This document shows positions 31,402 through 42,910 of a stretch of DNA of 64,000 nucleotides, one piece after another. Position 1 is the stretch's first letter, and every line of letters begins with the position of its first letter. The notes under the pieces were generated by a model. That model saw only the letters and a list, made by a program, of their open reading frames with translations. It made no database searches and was not told the origin of the DNA. The position numbers and the translations under genes are program-made. This DNA is from Nannochloris sp. 'desiccata' (taxonomy: Eukaryota > Chlorophyta > Trebouxiophyceae > Chlorellales > Chlorellaceae), in contig JAGTXX020000012.1 in NCBI GenBank assembly GCA_019044685.2, forward strand, positions 62,001 to 126,000. The letters run 5' to 3'.

Positions 31402-32756
31402 ATGAGGCAATCTGGCCTAGTTACTAATAAGATTTTGCCTTCCAATCGTTGTGGCGAGGTCTATCAAACAGCTTCGCTTGTACCATTTAGAGGGTACAAA
31501 TCATATCTCAAAACCCAATTAGTGAACCGTAGTCGCGCAACACAGCGCGCTATTGGAGGTAAGCATCTCACGAAGCAACTTTTCTGAATCTCAATAATCA
31601 TTCAGCTTATTATTTCTTTAGAATTCACGCCTTTGGGGCATTTTACTATTACATTAGTAAGCATTTAGAATTCCTTGAGAATGTCATGTTGGACTCACTC
31701 CTCCATTCCCATCCCTTCAATTTTAAATAATCAATCTCAGACGTCAAGAAAATCTACGCCCTTGACGCCGCTATGCCTTTTGACTACGAAGCCCGCGCCA
31801 AGCAAAATCTAGCAGCTAAAAGCACACTCACCGTTGGCATCGTCGGTTTCGGTACCTTTGGTCAGTTCTTAGCGAAACGTCTCGTTGCTGCTGGGCACAC
31901 AGTTCTTGCCACATCCCGCTCACCTTCTTATGATGAGATTGCCTCCTCCATGGGTGTGAAATATTTCCAAGACGCAGATGATTTTTGTGAGTGCCACCCT
32001 GATGTAGTTATTCTTGCAACATCTATCTTATCCCTAGAAAAAGTCCTGGCGAATCTTCCTGTTCAAAGATTAAAACGAAGCACTTTAATTGTGGATGTCT
32101 TGTCTGTTAAAGAATTTCCAAAACAATTACTGCTGTCGAAATTACCCCCTGAGTTTGATATAGTATGCACACACCCTATGTTTGGCCCAGATTCTGGTAA
32201 AGGAAGCTGGAATGGCTTGAATTTCATGTACGAAAAAGTGCGTGTAGGTGAAAGCGCCAAACGACAACACCGGTGTCAAGCCTTTCTAGACTTTTTTGCG
32301 AACGAAGGGTGCAAAATGGTAGAAATGACGTGTGAGAATCATGATTTAGATGCTGCATCGACTCAGTTTATTACACATACTGTTGGTCGTATGCTGGGTG
32401 CTATGGGCTGTACTCGTACCCCGATAGACACAAAGGGGTACCGCTCGTTACTTTCTTTAGTAGAAAACACAGCAAATGATTCATTTGAGTTGTATTATGG
32501 ACTATTTTTGTACAATCCCAATGCGACGGAGCAGTTGGAAAAGCTTGAACAGGCGTTTGACTCGGTGAAGAGGCAATTGTTTACCCAATTACATGGTAAA
32601 CTGAGAGAAGAAATGGGATTGGTTGGGACTAGTAGTAGTTCTAGTGGTAGTCCGGCTAATGGTAGTAAGAGTAATGGCAGTGATGGAAATGGAAGTGGCC
32701 CATCAAGTCCAACAGCAGGAGCAGCGGCGACAGTGGGAGCTGGCGGGAAGAGTTGA
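31402..32756 (+). CDS. Arogenate/prephenate dehydrogenase (TyrA), plastid targeted
   Basis: Last step of tyrosine synthesis: NAD(P)-dependent oxidative decarboxylation of arogenate or prephenate. Two exons, 31402-31558 and 31741-32756, give 390 aa. I start at the first ATG in the frame. Residues 1-50 are basic and Ser/Gln-rich (MRQSGLVTNKILPSNRCG...RSRATQR), a plastid transit peptide. The Rossmann motif GFGTFG is at 88-93, followed by LATSRSPSYDEI, where the basic SR could favour NADP. Further blocks are DVLSVKEFP, CTHPMFGPDSGK (substrate-site His/Pro) and TQFITHTVGRML. The C-terminal 40 residues are a Ser/Gly/Asn-rich tail. Plant-type enzymes of this class usually prefer arogenate. Confidence 0.9.
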
Positions 32757-33079
32757 GGGGTGGCGGCAGCTAAGAACTTTTGTTTAACTATTTATTTGAG
32801 GCTACTCGTTTTCGACATTACACGTCGAGCTGTAAGACTGTATTGCGAAGATATTTCCAACATGTGAGGGAAACCCAGCATGGACAGTCCAAAGCAGCCC
32901 AAAGCTCAGCGTGGACGGGCGAGAGCGCAGAGCAGTGTATATTTTGAGTTCATTCAATTACTCTATTAAATTCAAATGTTTCAATCTACAAGTTCTAAAT
33001 ACAGCAGTAAATTACTTTAGAACCTAGAGCGGTGTTTGAAAAGTTGTAAAGTGTTTGGCAGTTGAATTAATATTTGAAA
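32757..33079. other. Short intergenic stretch, no gene seen
   Basis: 3' flank of TyrA and upstream region of SLD5. No repeat or RNA gene seen. Confidence 0.5.
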
Positions 33080-33868
33080 ATGAGTGGGTTTGGTAGTCAG
33101 CCCTTGACTTTTGGCAGCCAAGGCGAACCTACATTAGATCACACAGATTACGAACTTCTAAAACTCGCTCTGCAAAATGAAAAAGCTGCACCTGAACTGC
33201 TGCCTTATGAAGATGAGCTTGTGCAGCGAGTATACCTTCAATTAGAACACCAGGTACGTTCTTTTTATCAACAGTTTTGGATGTATTCTTTAGACGATTC
33301 TTTTTGATACGTATGAATACTCGCGTCATCAAATTTGTAATTTCTCACCTTAAGTTGTTTCCGGTCATTTTTGTGACAGGAGCAAGCGATCCAGGAAGCT
33401 GAAGCATCTTCCGAGCAAGAACTTCTTCGCACGATCTTTTCCGTAGAGGTTACTCGAGTCAAGTATATGCTTCGCTCTTACCTTCGCACCCGCCTCTTTA
33501 AAGTAGAGCAATTCGTCATGCACTGCCTCGATTCCCCAGAAGTCCGTGAAAGGCTCAGCCCATTGGAAGATACATACGCACAGCAATATACACGTCTAGT
33601 AGTAGGTCACCTCGCCAACACTGTGTCCTCAAAGCTCCCTGAGGCCTTTAGTTCAGTATTCAAGCAAGCCAGCGCCCATGCCACCAACGACATGATCCCT
33701 GTTCCTGATTTAGGCCGTCACGTTTTTGTTAAAATTCTTCGTGATCTGGGACAAGTAGAGGTATATGAAGATGGTGGCATGCATGAATTGAATAAAGGAG
33801 ATCTGTACATTATGAAATATAACATGTTGAGACCAATGCTCGCTGACGGTGCAGTTCAACTGATCTAA
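33080..33868 (+). CDS. GINS complex subunit SLD5
   Basis: Part of the GINS tetramer, which with CDC45 and MCM2-7 makes the replicative helicase. Two exons, 33080-33253 and 33380-33868, give 220 aa (human 223). The N-terminal helical part runs through DYELLKLALQNEKAAPELLPYEDELV. The A-domain core is SVEVTRVKYMLRSYLRTRLFKVEQ followed by LSPLEDTYAQQYTRLVVGHL. The B-domain at the C-terminus is PVPDLGRHVFVKIL, then VYEDGGMHELNKGDLYIMKYNMLRPML ending in VQLI, as in the family. Nuclear by function. Nothing is missing. Confidence 0.93.
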
Positions 33869-34072
33869 ATCTAGATCAAGGGGTTTTGACTGATTTAATG
33901 TAAAGTTAGTTAGTTGTTTTTATAGAGAGTGTTTACCTATACATAATTTGACAGGAAAATAAACATCAACTTTTCAAAATGTAAATACGTACTAAATACT
34001 AAAGAAGTTTAGAAGGAGTAAGAGCAGCCATTCAAAGTAGATATTGGATTGAATGTAACTTCACGTACCTAC

Positions 34073-36629
34073 TCACCCTAATCTATGCTGCTTTAAAGCA
34101 TACATGATGCTTGGCATCGACACAGCTTGTCGAGCTACATCTGCCCCTTCCTCCCCTTGCCTCTTTATCAACTCTAAAAACCTACTCCATTGCAACAACA
34201 GCTGTGTGAACGCAGCTTGCTGCACAGCACGGCCAACTGAAGAATTCCCAAAATCTTGTGAAATTTCTCTATTTAAAACACCGACAATACGTTCCCAACG
34301 ACCTGAAAAGTCTTTGGCTACAGGTGCAGCCTCTGCGGGCCCAAATCCTGGTATAATCTGGTCTTCCGGGATGTTGCCATGTGCTGCCGCGGCTTCTCCT
34401 CGTTTGACAAATGCCAACAGTTGAGGTGCCCCCGCTGTTAAGCGGGATTCTACATACAAGGATGTTGCCCTGGTGAGAGAACTTTCAAAAGAAGAGAGAA
34501 TCTCGTCACCTGCGAGACCTAATCCAGCTGTTGCTGGTGTTGTTTCGTTTGTACCACCACCTCTCACAGTACCTGTACCACTAGCAGGACCAGTACTACT
34601 ATCTCTCACAGTAGAACTAGTTCGGCCATGTGCCCCTCCACCACCAGTTGTACTGCTATTACCACCACTACTACCACCACTACTACTACTACCTGCAGGT
34701 GGTGGCGGTGCAGGTAATGCTCGTGCAGATGCATCTTTCAGCACAGCAATCACGTGACTGAAATTATGGATTAAAAACACCGTGCCTCTGCCCCTTTGCG
34801 AAAAGCCTCGGCTTATTGTTAGTAGCAAATTCAAAACTGCATATCGCATTCTTTCAACTGTATTTGCTAAAGGACCATCTAAGAAATCAGCATGTAAAGC
34901 TAAAACTGCTGCTGTGAGTGCTGCGTATCGTTTTGTAACCACGTGCACTTTTGTTGCAACGAGATCTGCTCCTGCATTTTCCGTCGTAACCACATTTTTT
35001 AAGGACTCTAAATGGGCGTCCAAGAGCACCTTCAATCGAGGCCAAAATTGCAAGTTTAATGCATCAAAGTGATCATCGAGTGCTGGAATACCCCGCCTCG
35101 CTAGGAACAGTGAATGCTCTCTCGTAATTCGTAGCGCCAATAGTAAAGCAATCGGGTCATGCATTTCATGCACAGCAGCATGAAGAGATGCTTGAATAAA
35201 TGATATGACCGGTGTAAATGCATCTCTATATGCAAATTTACCATCCTCCCCCCAAAAATCACAACAAAACAGATATTCATGTGACCCAGTATCCATGAGT
35301 AATTTAGACAAAGAGCGGAAAAGTGCTTCGAAAGGGAAGCGACGATGCTCAGCTTCTGCTTCGTGAAGGATCAAAGGAGGAGCATCAATGGCAGCTAACA
35401 CTGCAGCACGGTCACCTAAGGCAAATACCGAGGAACGACTACTGTTGTTAAGAGCAGTACCACCAGGGCGAGCAGTGCTACTGCTGCCGAACCCGCCTCC
35501 ACCTCCTGCTCCACCTAAATTACTACTATTCCCACCTCCACCACCGCCACTACTGCTAAAATTGAGCATATTAGAAAACATACTGGATACACCAGCAGCT
35601 GTTACTCCAGCAGAGCTACTCTCAGGTGCACCAAGTAAATCCTCGGAAGTTGTAATTGTCTCCTCTACTCTCTCCATTGAAGCCCAATACGATCTAAATA
35701 TATCTAATAGCTTGCCAGAAACCTTCTCAGCATACGCAGCACGGACTTCAGTATAAATATCACCGCCATAGGTACGGAGAAAGGCAGCAGCAACACGGTG
35801 GCGGAGCAATGCTGCCTGTTTTGCTTGTATATGCGCCCGAGGTTTTCTAAGGCCGTAAATTTGATCCAGGAGGAGTTCCCTACATCGAGTCACAGCAGCA
35901 AGACGAAGTCGTTCCAGTTCTGGTGCGACATCCCGAAATGCAGCTGAACGACGGACTCCATCATCACCAGACACAAAAGCTAGCTTAGATGACAACTGTG
36001 TCAACGCAGCGAAGAATTCTACACTCGCTGGTGGCGCTTTCATAATGGTATGTATAAGAGAAGGCAATATCGCAACACGTTCTACAAAGTCTGAAAGACC
36101 TCCTTGAAGAGCACGCCGATTTTTAAGCTTTAAATTCATTGTTTGGCTTTGTTCTTGTAGAGCTCGAATGTCGTTGCTGACCGTGGCAAGATCTGAGGCA
36201 TATTTGCCAAGTAATCCCTCAATTGCTTCCAACACGTTGTCACACTGTTCGATCTCTCCGTGAAGAGCTATCAGGTTGTCGCTTTCAGCTATATAATCTT
36301 GGATAGCGTTAACTTCGGCGGCAGAAAGCTTGGCATCGAATTGAGCCACCATATCTCGAGGCTCAGTACCTAAAGTGAACATTAGACAAAAATGACCGAT
36401 CATATAAGATACATCGATGATGAAGCAGCCACCGGGATGGATCTTAGTGCTTTACATATTTAAACTTACCTCCGTCAAGAACTCCATTAAGAAGTGATCC
36501 GTCTCCAAGATCATCTAGACGCTCTGCTAAGCCAGCCAAGGATACATTATCACTTGTGAAATCAAGCTGACCAAGATAAAGAGAGCCAGTTAGGTTTTCA
36601 ACACCTTGATCACTTTCGCTTTCAACCAT
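34073..36629 (-). CDS. VPS52, GARP/EARP tethering complex subunit
   Basis: Tethers endosome-derived vesicles at the trans-Golgi. Two exons, 36470-36629 and 34073-36369, give 818 aa. The intron splits a Gly codon and restores LLNGVLDGGTEPRDMVAQFD. The N-terminal coiled region (YIAESDNLIALHGEIEQCDNVLEAIEGLL...LQEQSQTMNLKLKNRRALQ) is the Vps52 signature. DLAPELERLR-like and TRCRELLLDQIYGLRKP segments lead to the helical body (HRFPFEALFRSL, DFWGE, EHSLFLARRGIPALDDHF). Two Gly/Ser/Thr-rich inserts (about 300-345 and 610-665) enlarge the protein over the roughly 720 aa usual length. Confidence 0.9.
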
Positions 36630-36794
36630 CTTCTTCGAGTTAATTTATTTAAAACACCAAATTATGAACAGAGATAGCACATTTTCATGCGGAATTAATC
36701 ATATTAATGGTCAGTAAAAAATGAGATTCTATTTTTTGCTGACATACGCTCGAAGCTTGACAATTTATTTCCAGTTCTTCCGTATCCGCCTCGC

Positions 36795-37567
36795 CCAGGT
36801 AAGTCACCCGATTCAATCTTCTAATGATTAGAAGCCGCTTCCAGGCTATCGAGAATCAGGTAAGTCACCCGATTAGAATAGCCGCTTCCAGGCTATCGAG
36901 AACAGCCATTTTAGAAACTCGGAAAAGCCTTTAGGCCAGGAACAGCGGTTTTACGCACAGTTTTTAAAATCATTCATTCATTTAGACATGTTACATCTAA
37001 TTTAATGGCCTCAAACTGCCAGAGTTGGCCAACTTGCGCTGTTGGTTGAATGGTGGGATTTGAATTGGGCGAGGACAGGGCTCCAGAGAGGAGGGCTGCA
37101 AGGCCTCATCAAGCACCTCCAGGTGCTCGAAATGGCACCAAAAGGTCCTACGGCGTGTCTCAGGGCAGCCAGACAAAGCCCAAGACGCAGAAGACCGCTG
37201 TCAACAGAGATTATTTGGAAAGAATTACGAGGGAGGCGAAAGATTTCGATGATAGACGTGACGCAAATATAGATGAATACTTGATACAGTTCGCGGAGGC
37301 AGCACAGCACACGGTTACCATAAATAAATCGCACGCAGAAGATCATCAATCGAGAGTTGAGCAAGCCTTCGAAAATGCTTGCAGGGACCACCCTTGTTGC
37401 CTTTGTGGTGAAGGAGAAAATTGTTTATTATCGGGCGGGCATAATGTAGTTATTGTCGTGGATTTTGACCATCACTGCGCTTTAAAGATTCCAGTTAACC
37501 AATGCCGCCAAAGCAAAATGAGAGTCACTGTTCACCCCTACGCAGTGGACTGTGTTCCTACTACTGC
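36795..37567 (+). repeat. Left arm of a large inverted repeat
   Basis: From about 36840 to 37567 this arm is the reverse complement of 37776 to about 38510, with no difference seen where I compared them, including the full coding overlap. The outer end carries a shorter, variant version of the 47-bp unit found on the right (one full unit at 36852-36898 plus a variant at 36795-36851). Arm length is about 0.73 kb. Confidence 0.9.
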
Positions 37568-37715
37568 AACTGAGCACTGTCAAACATGGATAAGGATATC
37601 TGTAGTGCATTTTTTCCGGGATCTGCATAAGAACAATGGCCTATCTGCTAATGGTAAGCTTCTTACCCTAAATAACCCTTCCGTAATCCAACGCCCCCAC
37701 CTTGTTGGAGATTAA
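37050..37715 (+). mobile_element. CxC-type cysteine-cluster ORF of a KDZ-like DNA transposon, fragment
   Basis: An ATG frame of 221 aa. A basic Gln/Arg/Pro-rich start (RAPERRAARPHQAPPG) is followed by a helical segment, a CCLCGEGENC cluster, VVDFDHHCALKIPVNQC, and then the run VDCVPTTATEHCQTWIRIS leading to FFRDLHKNNGLSANG. This order is what I know from the cysteine-cluster proteins N-terminal to KDZ (Kyakuja-Dileera-Zisupton) transposases: paired Cys, a Cys-x-P-x-T-x step, an aromatic run, then GLSA. No KDZ catalytic domain is present, so this is a truncated or non-autonomous piece. Residues 1-172 lie in the left repeat arm. The last 49 residues come from the unique spacer. Confidence 0.6.
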
Positions 37716-37775
37716 CTTTTTATTTGCTGATTATTTTAAAATGACTGAACTTTACTTTACATTACCCTATCCTAA
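37568..37775. other. Unique spacer of the inverted repeat (208 bp)
   Basis: Separates the two arms. It codes for the last part of the left-hand KDZ-like frame and its stop, then non-coding AT-rich sequence. Confidence 0.8.
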
Positions 37776-38293
37776 GCAGTAGTAGGAACACAGTCCACTG
37801 CGTAGGGGTGAACAGTGACTCTCATTTTGCTTTGGCGGCATTGGTTAACTGGAATCTTTAAAGCGCAGTGATGGTCAAAATCCACGACAATAACTACATT
37901 ATGCCCGCCCGATAATAAACAATTTTCTCCTTCACCACAAAGGCAACAAGGGTGGTCCCTGCAAGCATTTTCGAAGGCTTGCTCAACTCTCGATTGATGA
38001 TCTTCTGCGTGCGATTTATTTATGGTAACCGTGTGCTGTGCTGCCTCCGCGAACTGTATCAAGTATTCATCTATATTTGCGTCACGTCTATCATCGAAAT
38101 CTTTCGCCTCCCTCGTAATTCTTTCCAAATAATCTCTGTTGACAGCGGTCTTCTGCGTCTTGGGCTTTGTCTGGCTGCCCTGAGACACGCCGTAGGACCT
38201 TTTGGTGCCATTTCGAGCACCTGGAGGTGCTTGATGAGGCCTTGCAGCCCTCCTCTCTGGAGCCCTGTCCTCGCCCAATTCAAATCCCACCAT
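37772..38293 (-). mobile_element. Second, truncated copy of the KDZ-like ORF
   Basis: On the minus strand the same frame reads 173 aa, identical to residues 1-173 of the left copy. It stops right after the arm ends because the spacer does not continue the gene. It is therefore 3'-truncated by the inversion junction. Confidence 0.65.
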
Positions 38294-38585
38294 TCAACCA
38301 ACAGCGCAAGTTGGCCAACTCTGGCAGTTTGAGGCCATTAAATTAGATGTAACATGTCTAAATGAATGAATGATTTTAAAAACTGTGCGTAAAACCGCTG
38401 TTCCTGGCCTAAAGGCTTTTCCGAGTTTCTAAAATGGCTGTTCTCGATAGCCTGGAAGCGGCTATTCTAATCGGGTGACTTACCTGATTCTCGATAGCCT
38501 GGAAGCGGCTATTCTAATCGGGTGACTTACCTGATTCTCGATAGCCTGGAAGCGGCTATTCTAATCGGGTGACTTACCTGATTCT
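37776..38585 (-). repeat. Right arm of the large inverted repeat
   Basis: Reverse-complement partner of the left arm. It is extended at its outer end by a 47-bp tandem array (next entry). Transcription across both arms would give a long hairpin RNA. Confidence 0.9.
38445..38585. repeat. 47-bp tandem repeat, three units
   Basis: Units begin CGATAGCCTGGAAGCGGCTA at 38445, 38492 and 38539 with an exact 47-bp period. The sequence diverges after 38585. The same unit occurs inverted at the left end (36852-36898, with a variant before it). It behaves as a subterminal repeat of the palindromic element. Confidence 0.92.
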
Positions 38586-39194
38586 CGCCACTCAGTGACT
38601 GGGGACTGGACTCTGCAGCTTAAAAACAAAGTTTGTTTTTGCTTCAATTAATGCACTATGTATTACATGGCATAGTATCTAATCCCGCGTTTGTTTAAGA
38701 GATAGGATGAAGGGTTTCAAGGTCGAAAATAAAAGAAGCGATGCGAGAATTGGGTCATATCAATCAAGCACAAAATAGAAAGTCAACAAAACAAAAATTA
38801 AACGAGGCACTCTACACAAACAATAAATTTACCCTCTTTACTGCTTTCCTCTTCTCGATCCAAAGTATCTATGTTCAGCTAAAGACGCAAGCAAGAATCA
38901 GCTAGCTAGGTATTGAATAAGACGAATTAGAATCAATAAAAAAGCAGGTAAGAAAGAGTGATTATAGAAGACAGAGGCGAACAAATCGATAAGAGGGAAA
39001 AAAATGGATGAAATGAAAGAGTCAGAAAAAGCTGACTAACTATATAGACACTACATTACTATTAACTACAATGCACGTCTTTTCTAATCGAGCAGCACAA
39101 GAACCAATTGGTTGCCATGCCAGTATAGAAAAGAAAAGAAAAATTAGAAAGACCAAACCGCCGTAAAAAAAAAAAAAATGATTTATTTAATTAT
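38586..39194. other. Intergenic stretch, no gene seen
   Basis: A-rich 3' flank of the next gene, with a run of twelve A at about 39168. No coding or RNA gene seen. Confidence 0.5.
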
Positions 39195-41687
39195 TTAACC
39201 TGATCCAGTAAGCTGGGCTTCCTTCTTCTCAGCTTGCTTAACTTTAAACATATTCACCAAAGTCAACAATCCACAGAACCCAGCTCCAGTAAACGAAGCA
39301 GCTGCAGCAGCACTCATTGCACTTACACTGAGCACAGTTCCCACATTGACAAACATTGACGCTACAACTGCTGTCATCATTGCCTTTTGCATAGTCGCCA
39401 TACGAGTTAACGACCGTTCCGCTTCTAAAGCACGTACACGCAACTTCAAATCACCACGCTCCAATTGCTGAATCGTCATATAGGTGTCTTCAATCATATT
39501 TGGCCCCTTGAACAAATTACCGACAGCTCTGTTTTGTAATGCAAGTCGTTTTTTCATTTCTTGCTGCAATTTGGCGTACTGTGGTTTTCCTTCAAGCAAT
39601 AATTCACGGGCATACGGGGCAGAGATTTCGGAAATATCAAATCGAGGGTCCAATCCTTTACCAATACCGTCCAGTACTGTGAAAGATCGTACTACAAAAG
39701 TGAATGTGGCTGGGAAACGGAAGGGCTTATCGGAACTTGCAACAAGAAGATCTTCGCCAATAGCAGATAAAATCTGCTTTCTTTTGGCCTTCTTTTCGTC
39801 TTTACTCAATTGAGGTTTGAAACCAGCAGCGTATTGCTCCGCCAATTTTTTGCGTTCTTCCTTTTGAGCTTGTAATCGCTCATCAAAACTTCGTAGAAAG
39901 AATTCTCCAGTACGGCGAACAGCTACACGATCACCACCAGGCACAAACACACCCATTTTCACTAATGCTTCCAAACATCCATCGACATCACGTTGATAGA
40001 CTCCATAAAACAACTCCAATAACCCTGCTCTCACATCTCCGGGGATCCTCCCCATCATACCAAAATCGTAATAAATAATGCTACCATCTTTATCAACAGC
40101 CAAATTTCCAGGATGAGGGTCAGCATGGAAGAATCCATACGTAAGTAGCTGTTGAAGGTATGATTCTACAGTTCTACGTGCTAATACTTCTCTATCAATA
40201 CCCATCTTGTCAAGTTCTTCTATGCGATTGATTTTGATGCCTGGTACATATTCAAGTGTGAGGACTTCAGGGCTGGTATATTCCCATAATACCTTTGGTA
40301 CTTTAATCCAGGGTATGTTTTGGAAATTCGTCCTAAAAGTATCTGCGTTTTTACCTTCAAGGGTGTAGTCGATCTCTTGATAGAGAATACGAGAGCATTC
40401 ATCGTAAATGGCAACCCAATCACGAGCAGCACCATCGCTTTTAGGGTCTACTTTTTGAAGCCATTCAGCCAATACACGAACATTCTTTAAATCAATGTCG
40501 AAGAGTTCCTTTAATCCAGGGCGTTGGACTTTAACAACCACACGTTCGCCATTTAATTTAGCAACGTGGACTTGACCGAGAGAAGCAGCTGCTATTGGAG
40601 TTGGCTCGAACTCTTCGAATACGTCGTCAAGTTTCTTGCCGAGAGAGTTTTCGACAATGGCAATGGCAGTTTCAGAAGGGAAAGGAGGCACATTATCTTG
40701 CAATTTCTCCAATTCTTTGATGAATTCAGGCGCCAGGACATCGACACGAGTAGAGAACTGTTGACCAATCTTGATAAAAGTAGGGCCTAATCGGACAAGA
40801 CCTTCACGTAACCAGCAAGCAAGATCAGCTTTACGATTGGAGATCTTTTCATCATTCATTCCACCTTTGTACGACCATTTTTGATTGACCATCCACAGTT
40901 TAAAGAAAAAGACAAAGGCAAAGGACCAAATTTCCCAAGTTCTTTGGAACGTGGAATAGGACTTAAATTTGCTCCACCTGCCACCGGGATTTTTGTAAGG
41001 CGTACCAGCTGCTGAGAGGGGTTTACTACCACTAGAAGCTCCAGAGGTGGAGGCTACAGCAGCTTCAACGGCATCTCGAGCTGCGAGTGCCTCTTGAGCT
41101 GCAGTTTCTAAGTGGCCAGCAGTTTCAGCTTCCATAAACCCATCAATACTTTGGCCAATTTCTACAGGGGAGCCGTTGACGAGGAGAGGGGAAGAAACGA
41201 CCTCCCCGACGATTTCCTCACCAGCAGCGGTGGCAATGGAGCTGTGAGAGCCGTTGCCGTTGCCATTCTTGCCGTTTCCGTTGCCATTACCATTCCCGTT
41301 GCCGTTAAATTCGACAATACGTTCAGTAGAGGCAGCCTGTAGGCAAATTTTACATAAAAGGAAGCAGATAGTGAGTAAGAAGAAGATAAAGAAGAATGAA
41401 ATCGAAGTTGATTCGGAAAAGGGATCTGGGTGTCTTCATGTTCAAGCTTTTGAACAAACTGCTGCCAACATTGTGCTCTCAAAAATCTTGCACGTTAAAG
41501 GACTAACCTCTTTCACCAGCAGATACTCTCTGCGGACAGGCCGAAGTGGACCAAGCATCCTACCTCCAAGACCTGTTGGGAGCAATGGGGTATTAAGGCG
41601 CTGCATTTTACCCTCCATAATATAGCGGCTCATTGCCTGAGGGGCAAGTCGCCAAGTTTTCAAAGCCATGCTCGGCGCACAGTGCAT
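39195..41687 (-). CDS. Second plastid ABC1/UbiB-family kinase, with C-terminal membrane segments
   Basis: Two exons, 41508-41687 (60 codons) and 39195-41336 (714 codons), give 773 aa. The start is the first ATG of the frame. The leader is basic (MALKTWRLAPQAMSRYIMEGK from residue 7). A low-complexity Asn-Gly repeat follows at about 70-90. ABC1K blocks are LGPTFIKIGQQFSTRVDVL (KxGQ, about 240-258), AAASLGQVHVAKL, VVVKVQRPG, LYQEIDYTLEGKNAD, HADPHPGNLAV and DFGMMG. The C-terminus has a hydrophobic pair (MTAVVASMFVNVGTVLSVSAMSAAAAASF and a short helix after it). The KIGQQFSTRVDVL form and membrane tail recall the plant ABC1K8 (OSA1) group, but I do not assign it firmly. Confidence 0.92.
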
Positions 41688-42024
41688 GGCTGGCTCAAAG
41701 TTTTTCAAAAAGGCTAACGAGCCTGAGTTGTAGAAATTAAGCCTTATTTTATACCTGATTGTGTATCAAATGTACAAGTAGTTGAAATCAAGCCAGTATC
41801 AATTTTATTGAGGCCTCTTCCTATTCTTCAGGATCAAACCAAATCTCATTCGAATAAATTCGCATCATGATGTGGCAAAACTAGGTTCGACACTAATCCT
41901 GGGTTAAATTCAATTCTTTGTGGCACATTCTCATCAATTGTTCCGTAAACCAGCGCTCTGCTAACATTGCACACCGACACGTCCCTTTGTTTTCGATTCA
42001 TGTTTTTGAGTTACAACACACGGC
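41688..42024. promoter_or_regulatory. Divergent upstream region
   Basis: Lies between the ABC1 kinase (minus) and guanine deaminase (plus) start codons. No recognisable motif. Confidence 0.4.
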
Positions 42025-42669
42025 ATGACTGAAAATTCTATAAGTGAAAAAGAACATGAGGAATTTATGCGCCGAGCTATTGAATTAGGTGCCAAAGGTG
42101 GCTTACAAGAGAGATCAGGGGGTAAAGCCTTGAAATTTGGGGTTCAACATTTTGATCCCTAGATTCACACCTTATTCTTGACGCCACCGATAAAACCCCT
42201 TTAGACTGATCCTTATTGACTGACGCTCACAATCTTCCCCCCCTTCTTGCCCCCCACAGGCTGTTTTGGCGCTGTTATTGTCGATAAATCTACAAAAGAA
42301 ATCGTCGGTGAAGGCTACAACCACGTCATTGCCAACAATGACCCCACGTGGCATGGAGAAATCGCAGCAATTAGAGAAGCAGGTCCAAAACTAGGCCGCC
42401 CTCACCTCAACGGCTGTGTTTTATACACCTCAGGACAACCCTGCCCTATGTGTATGACTGCCTGCATGTGGGCACGTCTCGATAAAGTGTATTATGCAGC
42501 AACATATGAAGATGTTAAAATTTATGGCGGCTTTGAAGATGAGGATTTTATGGCTGAGTTGGGGAAACCAGAAGATCAAAGGAGAGTGCCGTGTTTTGAG
42601 TTGTTGAGAGAGGAGGCAGTGGAAGTGTGGAAGAAATATAAAGAATTGCCTGATACTGTACATTATTAA
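42025..42669 (+). CDS. Guanine deaminase, cytidine-deaminase fold (GuaD/GDA type)
   Basis: Converts guanine to xanthine in purine breakdown. Two exons, 42025-42121 and 42260-42669, give 168 aa, near the 156 aa of Bacillus GuaD. The frame reads MTENSISEKEHEEFMRRAIELGA, then GCFGAVIVDKST. Zinc and proton-shuttle residues are TWHGE (His64, Glu66) and PCPMC (Cys94, Cys97). NDPTWHGEIAAIREA is the family signature. The C-terminal WKKYKELPDTVHY block also fits. The residue before PCPMC is Gln where Glu is usual. Related deaminases share this fold, but the NDPT block favours guanine. Confidence 0.88.
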
Positions 42670-42910
42670 GGAGTTATTATGAGGAAGAAAGAAAGAAAGA
42701 AAGAGAGGAAATTTTGAAATTAATTTATTTTCCGATCTCGGCGTTACTTTTTTTTTTTACCCTCCAGAAATAATTTCCCTTCTCTGGTTGTCCACCTCAT
42801 TCTGGGAACCTATCTGTTTTGTACATCATAAATTATCTGTATACTCCTCTAAATCTGGGTGTTAAATACTGAATTGCTACATTTTTATGTTCTAAAAGGG
42901 GTTTTTCCAT

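Noticed and set aside
37011..37391. Antisense frame in the left arm, repeated at 37952-38332
   Set aside because: It is the reverse of the KDZ-like coding sequence. Being present twice only reflects the inverted repeat.
41880..41910. AGGTTCGACACTAATCCT, possible tRNA T-arm
   Set aside because: The loop would be 13 nt instead of 7, and no acceptor stem or D-arm accompanies it.
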